64,000 nucleotides of DNA from Azotobacter bryophylli (lineage in GTDB: Bacteria > Pseudomonadota > Gammaproteobacteria > Pseudomonadales > Pseudomonadaceae): assembly GCF_042643485.1 (NCBI RefSeq), contig NZ_JBHRSJ010000034.1:124001-188000 (forward strand), in the 5' to 3' direction. Every line of letters starts with the position of its first letter. The first letter of the stretch is position 1. A model generated the notes under the pieces. The model saw only the letters and a program-made list of their open reading frames with translations, was not told where the DNA came from and made no database searches. Position numbers and translations under genes: made by a program. Positions 43,925-51,342 of the stretch are shown here, in pieces.

Positions 43925-44419
43925 TCAAGCAGTCCGGCGCTGATGCGGGCGGTCTGCGGGCTCCTCGGGTTGGGCCGGGGCTTCGGATTCCCCTTGCGGG
44001 GGCACCGGGAGCGGGTCGGCATTCTTGGGTTTGGCCTCGTAGACGGTTTCGCCATCCACCTTGATCCAGCCGATGAAGAGCAGTCGACCTTTCAGGCTTG
44101 CGCCCGGTTGACCTTTCTTCTCGCCTTTCTCGTAGGTGAAGGCATCTGCCCAGATGTCGCCGATGCGGAAGGACACCAGGACCTTCTTGCCGGCCGTGAC
44201 GGCTTGTTCGCAGCGGCGTACCAGCTTTTCAGCCTCGGCGCCGACGACATTGCAGTCGATGTAGCAGTATTCCACGTCATCGGACGATCCCCGGAGGGCG
44301 GCGATGGTGGTGGCCAGGAAAGGGGCCCCCTTACGTGGTTTCACCTCGCGGATGCGGTTGAGATAACCGATGCCGCTGGTGTGCAGGTCGAAGAACTTGT
44401 TTTCGGTGGCGTTGCTCAT
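43925..44419 (-). CDS. STY4534-family ICE replication protein (DUF3577)
   Basis: A 164-residue protein with FFDLHTSGIGYLNRIREVKPRKG, YCYIDCNVVG and GRLLFIGWIKVDGETVY, typical of DUF3577, an OB-fold-like family linked to ICE replication. The last about 35 residues form a Pro/Glu-rich acidic tail, as in single-strand DNA-binding proteins, where such tails recruit partners (inference). A GGAGA site precedes the start. The upstream leader shares sequence with the leader of the gene at 45510. Confidence 0.88.
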   Translation of the reverse strand: MSNATENKFFDLHTSGIGYLNRIREVKPRKGAPFLATTIAALRGSSDDVEYCYIDCNVVGAEAEKLVRRCEQAVTAGKKVLVSFRIGDIWADAFTYEKGEKKGQPGASLKGRLLFIGWIKVDGETVYEAKPKNADPLPVPPQGESEAPAQPEEPADRPHQRRTA

Positions 44420-44447
44420 GGTGATTCTCCAATTTCAAAAGGTTGAA

Positions 44448-44500
44448 AGCGGAGAAACACCTCGCCCGACAGGGAAGTATTCCCCGCGAGGGTAGGGCAA
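44448..44500 (-). repeat. Shared leader block, copy 1 (before DUF3577 gene)
   Basis: The GCGGAGAAACAC core and a following CCCC/GGGG inverted repeat recur at 45536-45585, in both cases some 30-80 bases upstream of a minus-strand ICE gene. A shared control leader is plausible. Confidence 0.5.
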
Positions 44501-44512
44501 ATCGGTGAAGGG

Positions 44513-44797
44513 TTAATGCATGTAGCGGATGGCGGTCAGTATCACACCGACAAAGGCGGACAGCATGACGCCCATGCGAATGGTGAGTCTCAGCTCCATT
44601 GCTGCAATCTGGGCCTGAAGCTCAGATTTCAGTTGAGCAATGTCCGATTTGACGTCTGATTTGACAACCAGCAGATCGGATTTTGTGGCCAGGACATTCT
44701 GCATATCCGACTCCAGAGCATCGACAACAGCAGTGGCTTTGCTTTCCTCGACATTGATGGAGCGCAATGCCTGGTACAGCGCTAAGCTCGCTTTCAT
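44513..44797 (-). CDS. Small coiled-coil membrane protein (DUF1640-like)
   Basis: A 94-residue protein: an N-terminal helix (SLALYQALRSINV), a coiled coil (about 25-70; TKSDLLVVKSDVKSDIAQLKSEL) and one C-terminal transmembrane helix (about 73-91). This is the plan of DUF1640-like proteins. The start at 44797 follows GAGG; the frame is open upstream through a repeat element. It may tether a complex to the inner membrane (inference). It lies upstream of the DUF3577 gene on the same strand. Confidence 0.65.
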   Translation of the reverse strand: MKASLALYQALRSINVEESKATAVVDALESDMQNVLATKSDLLVVKSDVKSDIAQLKSELQAQIAAMELRLTIRMGVMLSAFVGVILTAIRYMH

Positions 44798-44860
44798 GTA
44801 GGCCTCATTGGTCACGAGGCCTGCCCGGACGGGAAAGCCCCGTCGTGGGTGGGAAAAAGG

Positions 44861-45036
44861 TGCATTCATCGACCGTTGCCGGTTGATCGATCGCGCTGCC
44901 GAATGCTGAGCGATCTTGGGGTTGGATCTACGCGGAAACCGCGTCGCAATCACGAGATCCGGATTGCCTCGGGCATGTTGCTGACAACGTCAGCGAGACA
45001 CGTCTCAAGAATCCGAAGAGCTCGGCGTCTTGTCAA
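44861..45036. repeat. Hairpin-bearing intergenic element, copy 1
   Basis: About 175 bases closely matching 45603-45780, with a more distant third copy at 47697-47825. It holds two strong hairpins: ACGCGG-AAA-CCGCGT (about 44931-44945) and GCTGAC-AAC-GTCAGC (about 44980-44994). It lies upstream of the coiled-coil gene on the minus strand, so it may be a structured leader RNA or a DNA-level site. Confidence 0.8.
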
Positions 45037-45047
45037 GCGCGGGGATG

Positions 45048-45071
45048 AAAAAAGCCCCTCCGAGGAGGGGC
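45048..45071 (-). terminator. Rho-independent terminator after the 141-aa protein gene
   Basis: On the minus strand GCCCCTCC/GGAGGGGC with a short loop is followed by TTTTTT. It lies 14 bases after the stop of the gene at 45085-45510. Confidence 0.85.
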
Positions 45072-45084
45072 GTTGGTGGGGCGT

Positions 45085-45510
45085 TCAGCAGGAGGCCGGC
45101 TCGATCGGCTCGATGAGCTGATCCAGCGATCCTCGCTTCGGCTCGATCACCGGGGGCACGGGCGTTTCGGCCTGAGCCGGTTGGGCCTTGCGGCGGCGGG
45201 GCCGTTTCTTAGCCTCGACGACTTCCCGGGTGTTGTTCTGGAACCAGAGGCCTAGGTCTGCGCTGGTCTTGCGGACGAACGCCGGTGTGCGATCGAGGTT
45301 GCTGAGTTCGGTCGTGGAAAGCAGCGGTCCGAATTCGCGGAGGATGCGGCCTTGGCCAACAGCCGGCGTTTCGGCCTTGTGGGGCTTCTTCCGGTTGTCG
45401 TCATAGGTCGTCCAGGGCGAGTCCGGCTGCTCTCGGGTCGCACGGAGGAATTCCCGGGTGACTGTGCCGAGGGCAGCGCCGAAACGGAAGCTGAGCGATG
45501 GGGTGGACAT
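45085..45510 (-). CDS. Hypothetical basic ICE protein (141 aa)
   Basis: Begins MSTPSLSFRFGAALGTVTREFL behind an AGGAGA site. It has a strongly basic stretch (EAKKRPRRRKAQ) near residue 105 and a Pro-rich tail ending IEPIEPASC. Such composition suits nucleic-acid binding, but no domain is recognised. It is flanked by a terminator downstream and by hairpin element copy 2 upstream, so it is transcribed alone. Confidence 0.6.
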   Translation of the reverse strand: MSTPSLSFRFGAALGTVTREFLRATREQPDSPWTTYDDNRKKPHKAETPAVGQGRILREFGPLLSTTELSNLDRTPAFVRKTSADLGLWFQNNTREVVEAKKRPRRRKAQPAQAETPVPPVIEPKRGSLDQLIEPIEPASC

Positions 45511-45535
45511 GAGGTTTCTCCTGCAGATTGATCAT

Positions 45536-45585
45536 GCGGAGAAACACTGGCCCTATGCGGGGAGTGATTTCCCCGCTGGGTGAGA
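45536..45585 (-). repeat. Shared leader block, copy 2 (before 141-aa protein gene)
   Basis: This is the partner of 44448-44500. On the minus strand it contains GCGGGGAAATCACTCCCCGC, a hairpin, followed by GTGTTTCTCCGC. Confidence 0.5.
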
Positions 45586-45602
45586 TGACGCTGAGTGAAG
45601 TG

Positions 45603-45780
45603 TGCATTCATCGATTGATGGTCAATCGACCGATCGCGCTGCCGAATGCTGGGCGATCTTGGGTTGGATCTACGCGGAAACCGCGTCGCAATCACGAGAT
45701 CCGGATTGCCTCGGGCCTGTTGCTGACGACGTCAGCGAGACACGCCTCAAGAATCGAAGGCGCCGAGGGGCGCTGTCAAC
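45603..45780. repeat. Hairpin-bearing intergenic element, copy 2
   Basis: Nearly identical to 44861-45036 over most of its length. The second hairpin reads GCTGAC-GAC-GTCAGC, with a loop change against copy 1 but the stem kept. It lies upstream of the 141-residue protein gene on the minus strand and marks the left side of the EAL/RelBE cargo. Confidence 0.8.
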
Positions 45781-46042
45781 CCCTGAAACGAATCCTATGA
45801 TCTGCTCGGCTCACCCGAGGATCATGTCTCCCTGGGCAGTCTTTCTGACGGGATCTATTTAATAACAAAATAGAATTAGAAAATGTTTTATATGGCGAAT
45901 AGCCTTATAAGTGGGTGCTGGCATATGGCCTCTATATCGCGTGCATTTCGTAGTCGGCCTCGCAGGAAGGGCTCGATCTAGATTGCCGGAATAAGGACAT
46001 AACACGTGCGAGCCAATACAGACCTTCTATAAGGCGAAGCCC
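45781..46042. other. AT-rich junction before the EAL gene
   Basis: No gene is supported. The sequence near 45850-45920 is clearly more AT-rich than the backbone and marks the start of cargo. An AAGG site lies just before the EAL gene start. Confidence 0.4.
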
Positions 46043-46903
46043 ATGATTGCAATGGATGTTTTACAACAGCACTTCCGCCGAGAACAGGAGAGGCTTTGGG
46101 GGAGCCCTGTGCCGCTGATGGCGACTCCCGATGGCGTGGTGGGCCATTTTGCCCAATTTGTCCTGCACAGCCATTTTCAGCCGTTGTTCGATGCCAGAAC
46201 TCTTCTGCCAGAAGCGTACGAGGCGCTGTTGCGCCCCGTCGATCACGAAACCCTTCAGTGTCATGCTCCGTCTGCAGCGTTCGGTTGCGCCAAAACGCCG
46301 GGGGAAGCTATCTACTTGGACCGGCTTTGCCGTGTGGTGCATGCGGCCAATTTTGTGCGTCAGCGGCCGAGTGGGCAATTGCTGTTCCTGAATGTCAGTG
46401 GTCGTCATTTGGTCGCCGTGGCCCAAGAGCATGGCTCGGCTTTCGAAAAACTGCTGGAGCTGTGCGGTCTGACGCCCCAACAGGTAGTGTTGGAAATACT
46501 GGAGTCCAGTGTGGATCAACTGGAGCTCTTACAAACGGCGGTGAAAGCCTATCGAGGACGAGGGTTTCGCATCGCTATAGATGACTTCGGCTGCCAGCAC
46601 TCCAACTTCGATCGACTGTGGAAGTTGACTCCGGATCTGGTGAAGCTGGATCGCCATCTGGTTCAACAAGCCGAGGTCAATCCTCGGGCGCGGTTGATCC
46701 TGCCGAAACTGATCGAGATGATTCACGATCTGGGAGCCCGGGTGGTGTGCGAGGGCATCGAGACGGAGCTGCAGCATCAGCACTGTGTGAGTGCTGGGGC
46801 GGACCTTCTCCAGGGGTTCTACTACGCTCGCCCTCAGCCCTCGCTGCTCACGGAAGGGGGGATTGCAAGGCCACCCGTTCGCATGAGCAGGAGCGTCGGG
46901 TAA
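46043..46903 (+). CDS. EAL-domain c-di-GMP phosphodiesterase
   Basis: A 286-residue stand-alone EAL protein with the residues needed for catalysis: E60-A-L-L, N117 (LNVSG), E151/E154 in LEILES, D180-D181-F-G, K201 in VKLDR, E237 in CEGIE and Q257 in LLQGF. It should hydrolyse c-di-GMP to pGpG. No sensor domain or membrane segment is present. The first ATG (46043) has an AAGG site. Together with the diguanylate cyclase at 18762-21125 the element encodes both making and breaking of c-di-GMP, which controls motility and biofilm. Confidence 0.88.
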   Translation: MIAMDVLQQHFRREQERLWGSPVPLMATPDGVVGHFAQFVLHSHFQPLFDARTLLPEAYEALLRPVDHETLQCHAPSAAFGCAKTPGEAIYLDRLCRVVHAANFVRQRPSGQLLFLNVSGRHLVAVAQEHGSAFEKLLELCGLTPQQVVLEILESSVDQLELLQTAVKAYRGRGFRIAIDDFGCQHSNFDRLWKLTPDLVKLDRHLVQQAEVNPRARLILPKLIEMIHDLGARVVCEGIETELQHQHCVSAGADLLQGFYYARPQPSLLTEGGIARPPVRMSRSVG

Positions 46904-47122
46904 CGCTCAGAGAAGATGTCTAGATGTCTCTGACGGTGCTCGAGATTATTCCCGGCCCCTTGCATCCGTGCTGGTATAGGAATGTCGTTGAGCTGCGGCA
47001 GAGGGGCGGCTAGCCGCCTCTGTTCGTGGCCACAGGATGATGGGCATGGTGGAGTTTCTGCACAGGGCAGATCCACGGCCCGGAGCGGGGTTAGATCTGC
47101 TTGCAAAATAGCTCTCAGGCTG

Positions 47123-47150
47123 CCAGTGTAATGACAAGTGTCTTTACTGG
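47123..47150. promoter_or_regulatory. Inverted repeat, likely RelB/RelBE operator
   Basis: CCAGTGTAA and TTTACTGG arms surround GACAAGTGTC, giving a nested palindrome 10 bases before relB. Type II antitoxins repress their own promoters by binding such palindromes. Confidence 0.55.
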
Positions 47151-47159
47151 AGCCCGACA

Positions 47160-47399
47160 ATGGCCTCGATCAATATTCGCGTGGATGACGACCTCAAAGC
47201 CCGCGCCTACCGGGAGCTGGAGCGACTCGGTGTCACCCCTTCCGAGCTGATGCGTCAGGCCCTGCAGTACGTGGCCGAACGTGGGCAGTTACCCTTCCGC
47301 CCGGTGCTGCTGACTGAAGAGGACGAAGCCCTGATGGCGACCGTTCGCGAACGGCTGGCCGCCCCGCAGCGCGTGAAGGTATCGCTGGATGACCTATAG
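47160..47399 (+). CDS. relB: RelB/DinJ-family antitoxin
   Basis: A 79-residue protein with an N-terminal ribbon-helix-helix (ASINIRVDDDLKARAYRELERLGVTPSELMRQALQYV) typical of RelB/DinJ, and a C-terminal part that should wrap the toxin. It should neutralise RelE and repress the operon. The start is at the ATG following TGGAG. It overlaps relE by 11 bases, the usual coupling. Confidence 0.9.
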   Translation: MASINIRVDDDLKARAYRELERLGVTPSELMRQALQYVAERGQLPFRPVLLTEEDEALMATVRERLAAPQRVKVSLDDL

Positions 47400-47676
47400 C
47401 CTCGAATTCGATGCGCGTGCTCTGAAGGAGTGGCACAAGCTGGGCGATACGGTCCGGCAGCAGTTCAAGAAGAAACTGACCGAAGTCCTGAAGCATCCCC
47501 GCATTGAGGCCAACCGCCTGCAGGGCTTGCCCGACTGCTACAAGATCAAGCTACGCAGCGCCGGTTACCGCTTGGTCTACCAGGTCCTCGATCACGAGGT
47601 GGTGGTCTTTGTGGTAGCCGTCGACAAACGGGAGCGCTCGGCTGTCTACGAGAAGGCCTCCGAGCGGCTGGCCTGA
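47389..47676 (+). CDS. relE: RelE-family mRNA interferase toxin
   Basis: A 95-residue protein very close to E. coli RelE (FDARALKEWHKLG, CYKIKLRSAGYRLVYQV). The ribosome-dependent mRNA cleavage residues K52, K54, R61, R81 and Y87 are all present at the same numbers. It probably stabilises the ICE or limits phage growth by halting translation. It is translated from an ATG inside the end of relB. Confidence 0.93.
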   Translation: MTYSLEFDARALKEWHKLGDTVRQQFKKKLTEVLKHPRIEANRLQGLPDCYKIKLRSAGYRLVYQVLDHEVVVFVVAVDKRERSAVYEKASERLA

Positions 47677-47696
47677 CCGCTCACACTACCCAATAC

Positions 47697-47825
47697 GGTG
47701 CAATCCTGGGACGGCTCCGTGCGGAAACTGTCGCAGTCACAGGATCCTAACTGCTTCGGGCCTGTCGCTGACGAAATCAGCAGCACACGCGACCAGCGCT
47801 TCGGGTTCAAGGGGCTATCAAGCGA
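47697..47825. repeat. Hairpin-bearing intergenic element, diverged copy 3
   Basis: It aligns with copies 1 and 2 over about 130 bases (GTGCGGAAAC, GCTTCGGGCCTGT, GCTGACGAAATCAGC). The second hairpin keeps its stem with a different loop (GCTGA-CGAAA-TCAGC). It lies just after relE, in the same orientation, so EAL-relBE sits between copies 2 and 3. Confidence 0.7.
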
Positions 47826-48507
47826 AGGGGCAGGGCAGGCGATGGGCGGGGCGGAATACTCGCCAGGGGCCTGTCCGACGACAGTCCGACTGGCGAGGCA
47901 GAGCGAGACTAGGTTGGGAGTGAAGGGGGAGCGAACGGAGAGAAGTGTGCCACCTGTGAGCGGAGCCACTCGTCCAGACCCCTGGGCATTGGTCCATCGA
48001 GCGATCGTCGCATCACCTGGCCCGTCATCGTGGCGGGGGCCAGCTATCGTCAGGCACGCATGCGCGCACAAAGGGAGCCCGTTTTGTCGCCGGCGGGCAC
48101 CGGCGAGGAAAAGCGGCTACCCGAAGGGTAACCGGGTACGTCCGACGATCCGGAAGCACCTGGTTACCCAGCGGGCAAGCTAGAACTGAAAAGCGTGGGC
48201 CGCAACACCAGTGCGGCCCTAAGACTAGTGTGCACCGAACCTTCTGTGAACCCTATGTGCCTATAAACTCGCGTTCACGAGAGTTGAAGACAGCTGCGTG
48301 TCTGCTAGTACAGGGAGACACAGGGAGAATTCACGCGAAAATCTGCACGACCTTCCCGATGCTTATCGTGCTCTAGGGGTGGCCGCCACAGAACGAATCT
48401 GCCGCGACCGGGGTTGTCACTGATGACCGCCAGTGACCAACGGGGTGGAACAACGTTACGGCGCCATTATGTGGGGGGCGGAGGGGGGAACGCAAGGGAC
48501 GCCCCTC
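47826..48507. other. Gene-free stretch downstream of topoisomerase III
   Basis: No supported gene. The GC-rich sequence contains several inverted repeats, for example CTACCCGAAGGGTA near 48117-48130 and a strong GGGCCGC/GCGGCCC stem at 48197-48219. It could hold replication or transfer sites or simply terminators. I cannot identify an oriT. Confidence 0.4.
48197..48219. other. Strong GC hairpin
   Basis: GGGCCGC and GCGGCCC arms are separated by 9 bases. No T-run follows, so termination is uncertain. It lies about 290 bases downstream of the topoisomerase stop. Confidence 0.5.
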
Positions 48508-50517
48508 TCAGGCCGGGCTGGTTTCCTTGGCCTTGCCCGGGCGGCGCTTGCTCTTGCCGGCACCGTCGATGGCCTGGATTCCCTTGCAGTCGGGGTACTT
48601 CGAGCAGCTCCAGAACTCGCCCTTGGTTCCCTTGCGCCGGCTCATCGGCGCGCCGCAGAGCGGGCAGGCGGGACTGGGCGGCAGCTTGATCGACAGGGTC
48701 ATCGTGCTGCAGCGGTTCACCAGGCTGGTGATCCAGGTGGACTGCTTGGCCACGAACGCCTCCAGGCTGAGCTGGCCGCTCTCGATCAGGTCCAGGGCCT
48801 GCTCCCAGACTGCCGTAGTGCCCGGGTCGGCGACGGCCTTGGGGACGGCATCGATCAGCGTGAAGGCGGCCTCGGTGGCGCGCACGGCCTTGTTCTTCTT
48901 CACCAGGTACTGGCGATCGATCAGCCCCTGGATGATCCCGGCGCGGGTCGCCTCGGTGCCGATGCCGGTGGTCTCTTTCAGCGTGGCCTTGAGCCGTGGA
49001 TCCTCCACCAGCTTGGCCACGTTCTTCATGGCCTTGACCAGGTCCCCTTCGGTGAAGGGCTTGGGCGGCTGGGTCTGCTGCGCCTTCAACTCGACGCCCT
49101 GCACCTGACAGCGCGAGGCGTTCTGCAGCGGTGGCAGGAGCTGGGAGCGCCCCCTGCTCGCGCTGTCGTCTTCCTCGGTGGTCTGGCCGAAAAGCGCCCG
49201 CCAGCCCGGCACGACGATCCGTTTGCCGACCGCCTGCAGCGCCACGCCCTCGCAGTTGAAGTCCGCCACGGTGCGGTCGAATTCGTGGTGGGGCAGGAAT
49301 TGCGCCAGGTAATGCGCCCGGATGATGCCGTAGACCGCTCGTTCCTTCTCGGACATGGCGGCGAGGTTGGCAGCCTCGAGGGTGGGGATGATGCCATGGT
49401 GGGCGGTGATCTTGCTGTCGTTCCAGGCCCGGGAGCGCAGGCTCCGGTCCAGGGTCTGCAGCACCGGGGCGATGGCTAGATCGGTCGCCGCCACGGCGGC
49501 CAGCACGGCGGGGACCTCCTGGAGCATGCTTTCCGGGAGGTAGCCGCAATCCGTTCGGGGGTAGGTGGTGGCCTTGTGCGTCTCGTACAGCGCCTGGGCG
49601 ACATCGAGGGTTTCCTTGGCCCCCAGGCCGAGCCGCTTCGAGCACACCTCCTGCAGTGTCCCGAGGTCGAACGGCAGGGGCGCGGCTTCCTTCACCCGAT
49701 TCGTTTCCACCGTGATGGCGATCGCCGTCAGGCCGGGCGCGAGGCGGGCCTTCACCGCCGCCGCCGCCCCCTGATCGAGACAGCGCCCCTCGTCGTCGGT
49801 GAGGGCGTCGTCCGGCACCCAGTGCGCGGTGAAGGCCTGGCCGTTGGCGAACAGCTGCACCTCAAGGCTCCAGAACGGCACGGGGACGAAGTGGGCGATC
49901 TGCCGGTCCCGGTCCACCACCAGGCGTAGGGTCGGCGTCTGTACGCGACCCACCGAGAGCACGCCGCTGTACCCGGCCTGACGGCCGAGCAGGGTGAACA
50001 GGCGGGACAGGTTCATGCCGATCAGCCAGTCGGCCCGCGAACGCGCCAGGGCAGAGTGATAGAGCGGGAAGGTCTGGGCGCCGGGCTTGAGTTCCGCCAG
50101 GGCCTTGCGGATCGAGGCCTCGTTGAGGGCCGACAGCCAGAGGCGCTCGATCGGCCCGCGATAACCACAGTAGTCCACCAGCTCGCGGGCGATCATCTCG
50201 CCCTCGCGGTCGGCGTCGGTGGCGATGACCAGCGCCGAGGCCTGGGCCAGGAGCTTCTTGACGATCTTGAACTGGGTGGCGGTCGCGGACTTGACCTCCA
50301 TCTTCCACTGGGCCGGGACGATGGGCAGGTCCTGGAGTGACCAGCGCTTATAGGCCTCGTCATAGGACTCGGGCTGAGCGGTCTCCAGCAGATGGCCGAT
50401 GCCCCAGGTGACGGTGACTCCCGGGCCGACGAGGCAGCCATCGCCGCGCTGGGTTGCGCCCAGCACCTTGGCAATGTCCTTGCCCTGGCTGGGCTTCTCG
50501 CATAAAAACAGACGCAT
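48508..50517 (-). CDS. topB: DNA topoisomerase III (ICE type)
   Basis: A 669-residue type IA topoisomerase: TOPRIM start MRLFLCEKPSQGKDIAKVLG and DADREGEMIARE, catalytic Tyr319 in TYPRTDCG, and SVGRVQTPTLRLVVDRD. The C-terminus has a zinc ribbon (CPLCGAPM, CSKYPDCKG). It relaxes or decatenates DNA during ICE replication or transfer. An AGGAGA site precedes the ATG. It is a standard backbone gene next to the pilus cluster in this ICE family. Confidence 0.95.
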   Translation of the reverse strand: MRLFLCEKPSQGKDIAKVLGATQRGDGCLVGPGVTVTWGIGHLLETAQPESYDEAYKRWSLQDLPIVPAQWKMEVKSATATQFKIVKKLLAQASALVIATDADREGEMIARELVDYCGYRGPIERLWLSALNEASIRKALAELKPGAQTFPLYHSALARSRADWLIGMNLSRLFTLLGRQAGYSGVLSVGRVQTPTLRLVVDRDRQIAHFVPVPFWSLEVQLFANGQAFTAHWVPDDALTDDEGRCLDQGAAAAVKARLAPGLTAIAITVETNRVKEAAPLPFDLGTLQEVCSKRLGLGAKETLDVAQALYETHKATTYPRTDCGYLPESMLQEVPAVLAAVAATDLAIAPVLQTLDRSLRSRAWNDSKITAHHGIIPTLEAANLAAMSEKERAVYGIIRAHYLAQFLPHHEFDRTVADFNCEGVALQAVGKRIVVPGWRALFGQTTEEDDSASRGRSQLLPPLQNASRCQVQGVELKAQQTQPPKPFTEGDLVKAMKNVAKLVEDPRLKATLKETTGIGTEATRAGIIQGLIDRQYLVKKNKAVRATEAAFTLIDAVPKAVADPGTTAVWEQALDLIESGQLSLEAFVAKQSTWITSLVNRCSTMTLSIKLPPSPACPLCGAPMSRRKGTKGEFWSCSKYPDCKGIQAIDGAGKSKRRPGKAKETSPA

Positions 50518-50612
50518 AAGCGGTTCTCCTGACGGTTGTCCGGAAGAACCCTGCCAGCTCGCCGGCCGACGAGCCGCAGTCAATCCTAATTCAGTGCCGT
50601 TCGATTCGATTT

Positions 50613-50777
50613 ATGCAAAAGCTTCTCGCGGCAACACTGCTGCTCGTCCTTGCCGGATGTACCTCCCAGCCGAACCCGGGCATCACCGTGGTCGATCACT
50701 CGACGACCATGCTCTGGCGGCAAACCAGTCCCTATATGTGGGAGCAAACCATCGTTCCGGCCTCAACAGTCCCCTGA
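50613..50777 (+). CDS. Small lipoprotein (54 aa)
   Basis: Encodes a signal peptide with lipobox LAGC (MQKLLAATLLLVLAGC), then a short polar chain ending IVPASTVP. It lies between topB and the metE cargo, opposite in direction to pilM. A broken copy of its last third is visible at about 53700-53775, which supports an original position convergent with pilM. No strong ribosome-binding site is seen. Function unknown. Confidence 0.55.
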   Translation: MQKLLAATLLLVLAGCTSQPNPGITVVDHSTTMLWRQTSPYMWEQTIVPASTVP

Positions 50778-50913
50778 TCCGGTCACTGGTACAGGACGAC
50801 CGAGCTCTGGGGAATGGCGGTGGGGACGCTCATGCCGACCAAGCCGGCAAACGAGTTGAGCAACTGGCCGCCCGAGACAGAGCCCACCACTAGGAGCCGC
50901 TCGGTCGACGCTA
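50709..50913. repeat. Left duplicate flanking metE (end of small lipoprotein and pilM 3' end)
   Basis: It aligns with 53700-53896 in direct orientation at roughly 80 percent identity by eye. It contains a dead copy of the last about 40 codons of pilM on the minus strand (the LVNPFAGQVGV region reads with changes). With the right copy it brackets metE. Confidence 0.85.
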
Positions 50914-50923
50914 CGAGTTGACA

Positions 50924-51151
50924 TTATCCTGGAGCTGCGTCGCCAATACTTGGCTTCCGCCCGCTTTCAGATGATCTGAGTTGCTGGGGGTTTTGCCGCC
51001 GCTCTTTGAAGATATCGAAACGTACCAATGTGTCGCTCGGCGAGTTATAGAGGTACAGGTCTCCTCCGATGGTGACCCGTCCATATCGACGCGCCACCGC
51101 GTAGCGCGTGCTCTTCACATGCTCGATGGTTTCTGGATTTCGTTTGCGCAA
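50924..51151 (-). CDS. Small hypothetical protein (75 aa), TTG start
   Basis: Begins MRKRNPETIEHVKSTRYAVARRYGRV and includes a possible beta-hairpin (VTIGGDLYLYNSP). The TTG start has a good GAGAGG site seven bases away. It lies inside the metE-bearing cargo, divergent from metE. No family is recognised; a small DNA-binding or structural protein is possible. Confidence 0.4.
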   Translation of the reverse strand: MRKRNPETIEHVKSTRYAVARRYGRVTIGGDLYLYNSPSDTLVRFDIFKERRQNPQQLRSSESGRKPSIGDAAPG

Positions 51152-51242
51152 GATTGCACCTCTCTAGAATGTCGATGTCGGCCTTCATCTAGGACAAGCC
51201 GCTGTCTCTGGATCGAGACACGAACATACTCGATGCTTCTTT

Positions 51243-51291
51243 CATGAGAATATCTTAAGTTCTTCGAGAGAATATTGAATTTGTCTCATGA
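51243..51291. promoter_or_regulatory. Inverted repeat upstream of metE
   Basis: Perfect 8-base arms TCATGAGA and TCTCATGA, 33 bases apart, lie in an AT-rich stretch ending 52 bases before the metE start. It may be an operator or an mRNA leader hairpin. I do not see a clear MetR site or SAM riboswitch. Confidence 0.4.
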
Positions 51292-51342
51292 TTGCTTCGG
51301 CCCCGAGAATACGTTTCATCATTCTCAGTGGAGCATCACGAC

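Noticed and set aside
51152..51342. SAM or B12 riboswitch before metE
   Set aside because: The leader is AT-rich with one long inverted repeat but shows none of the conserved cores of these riboswitches.
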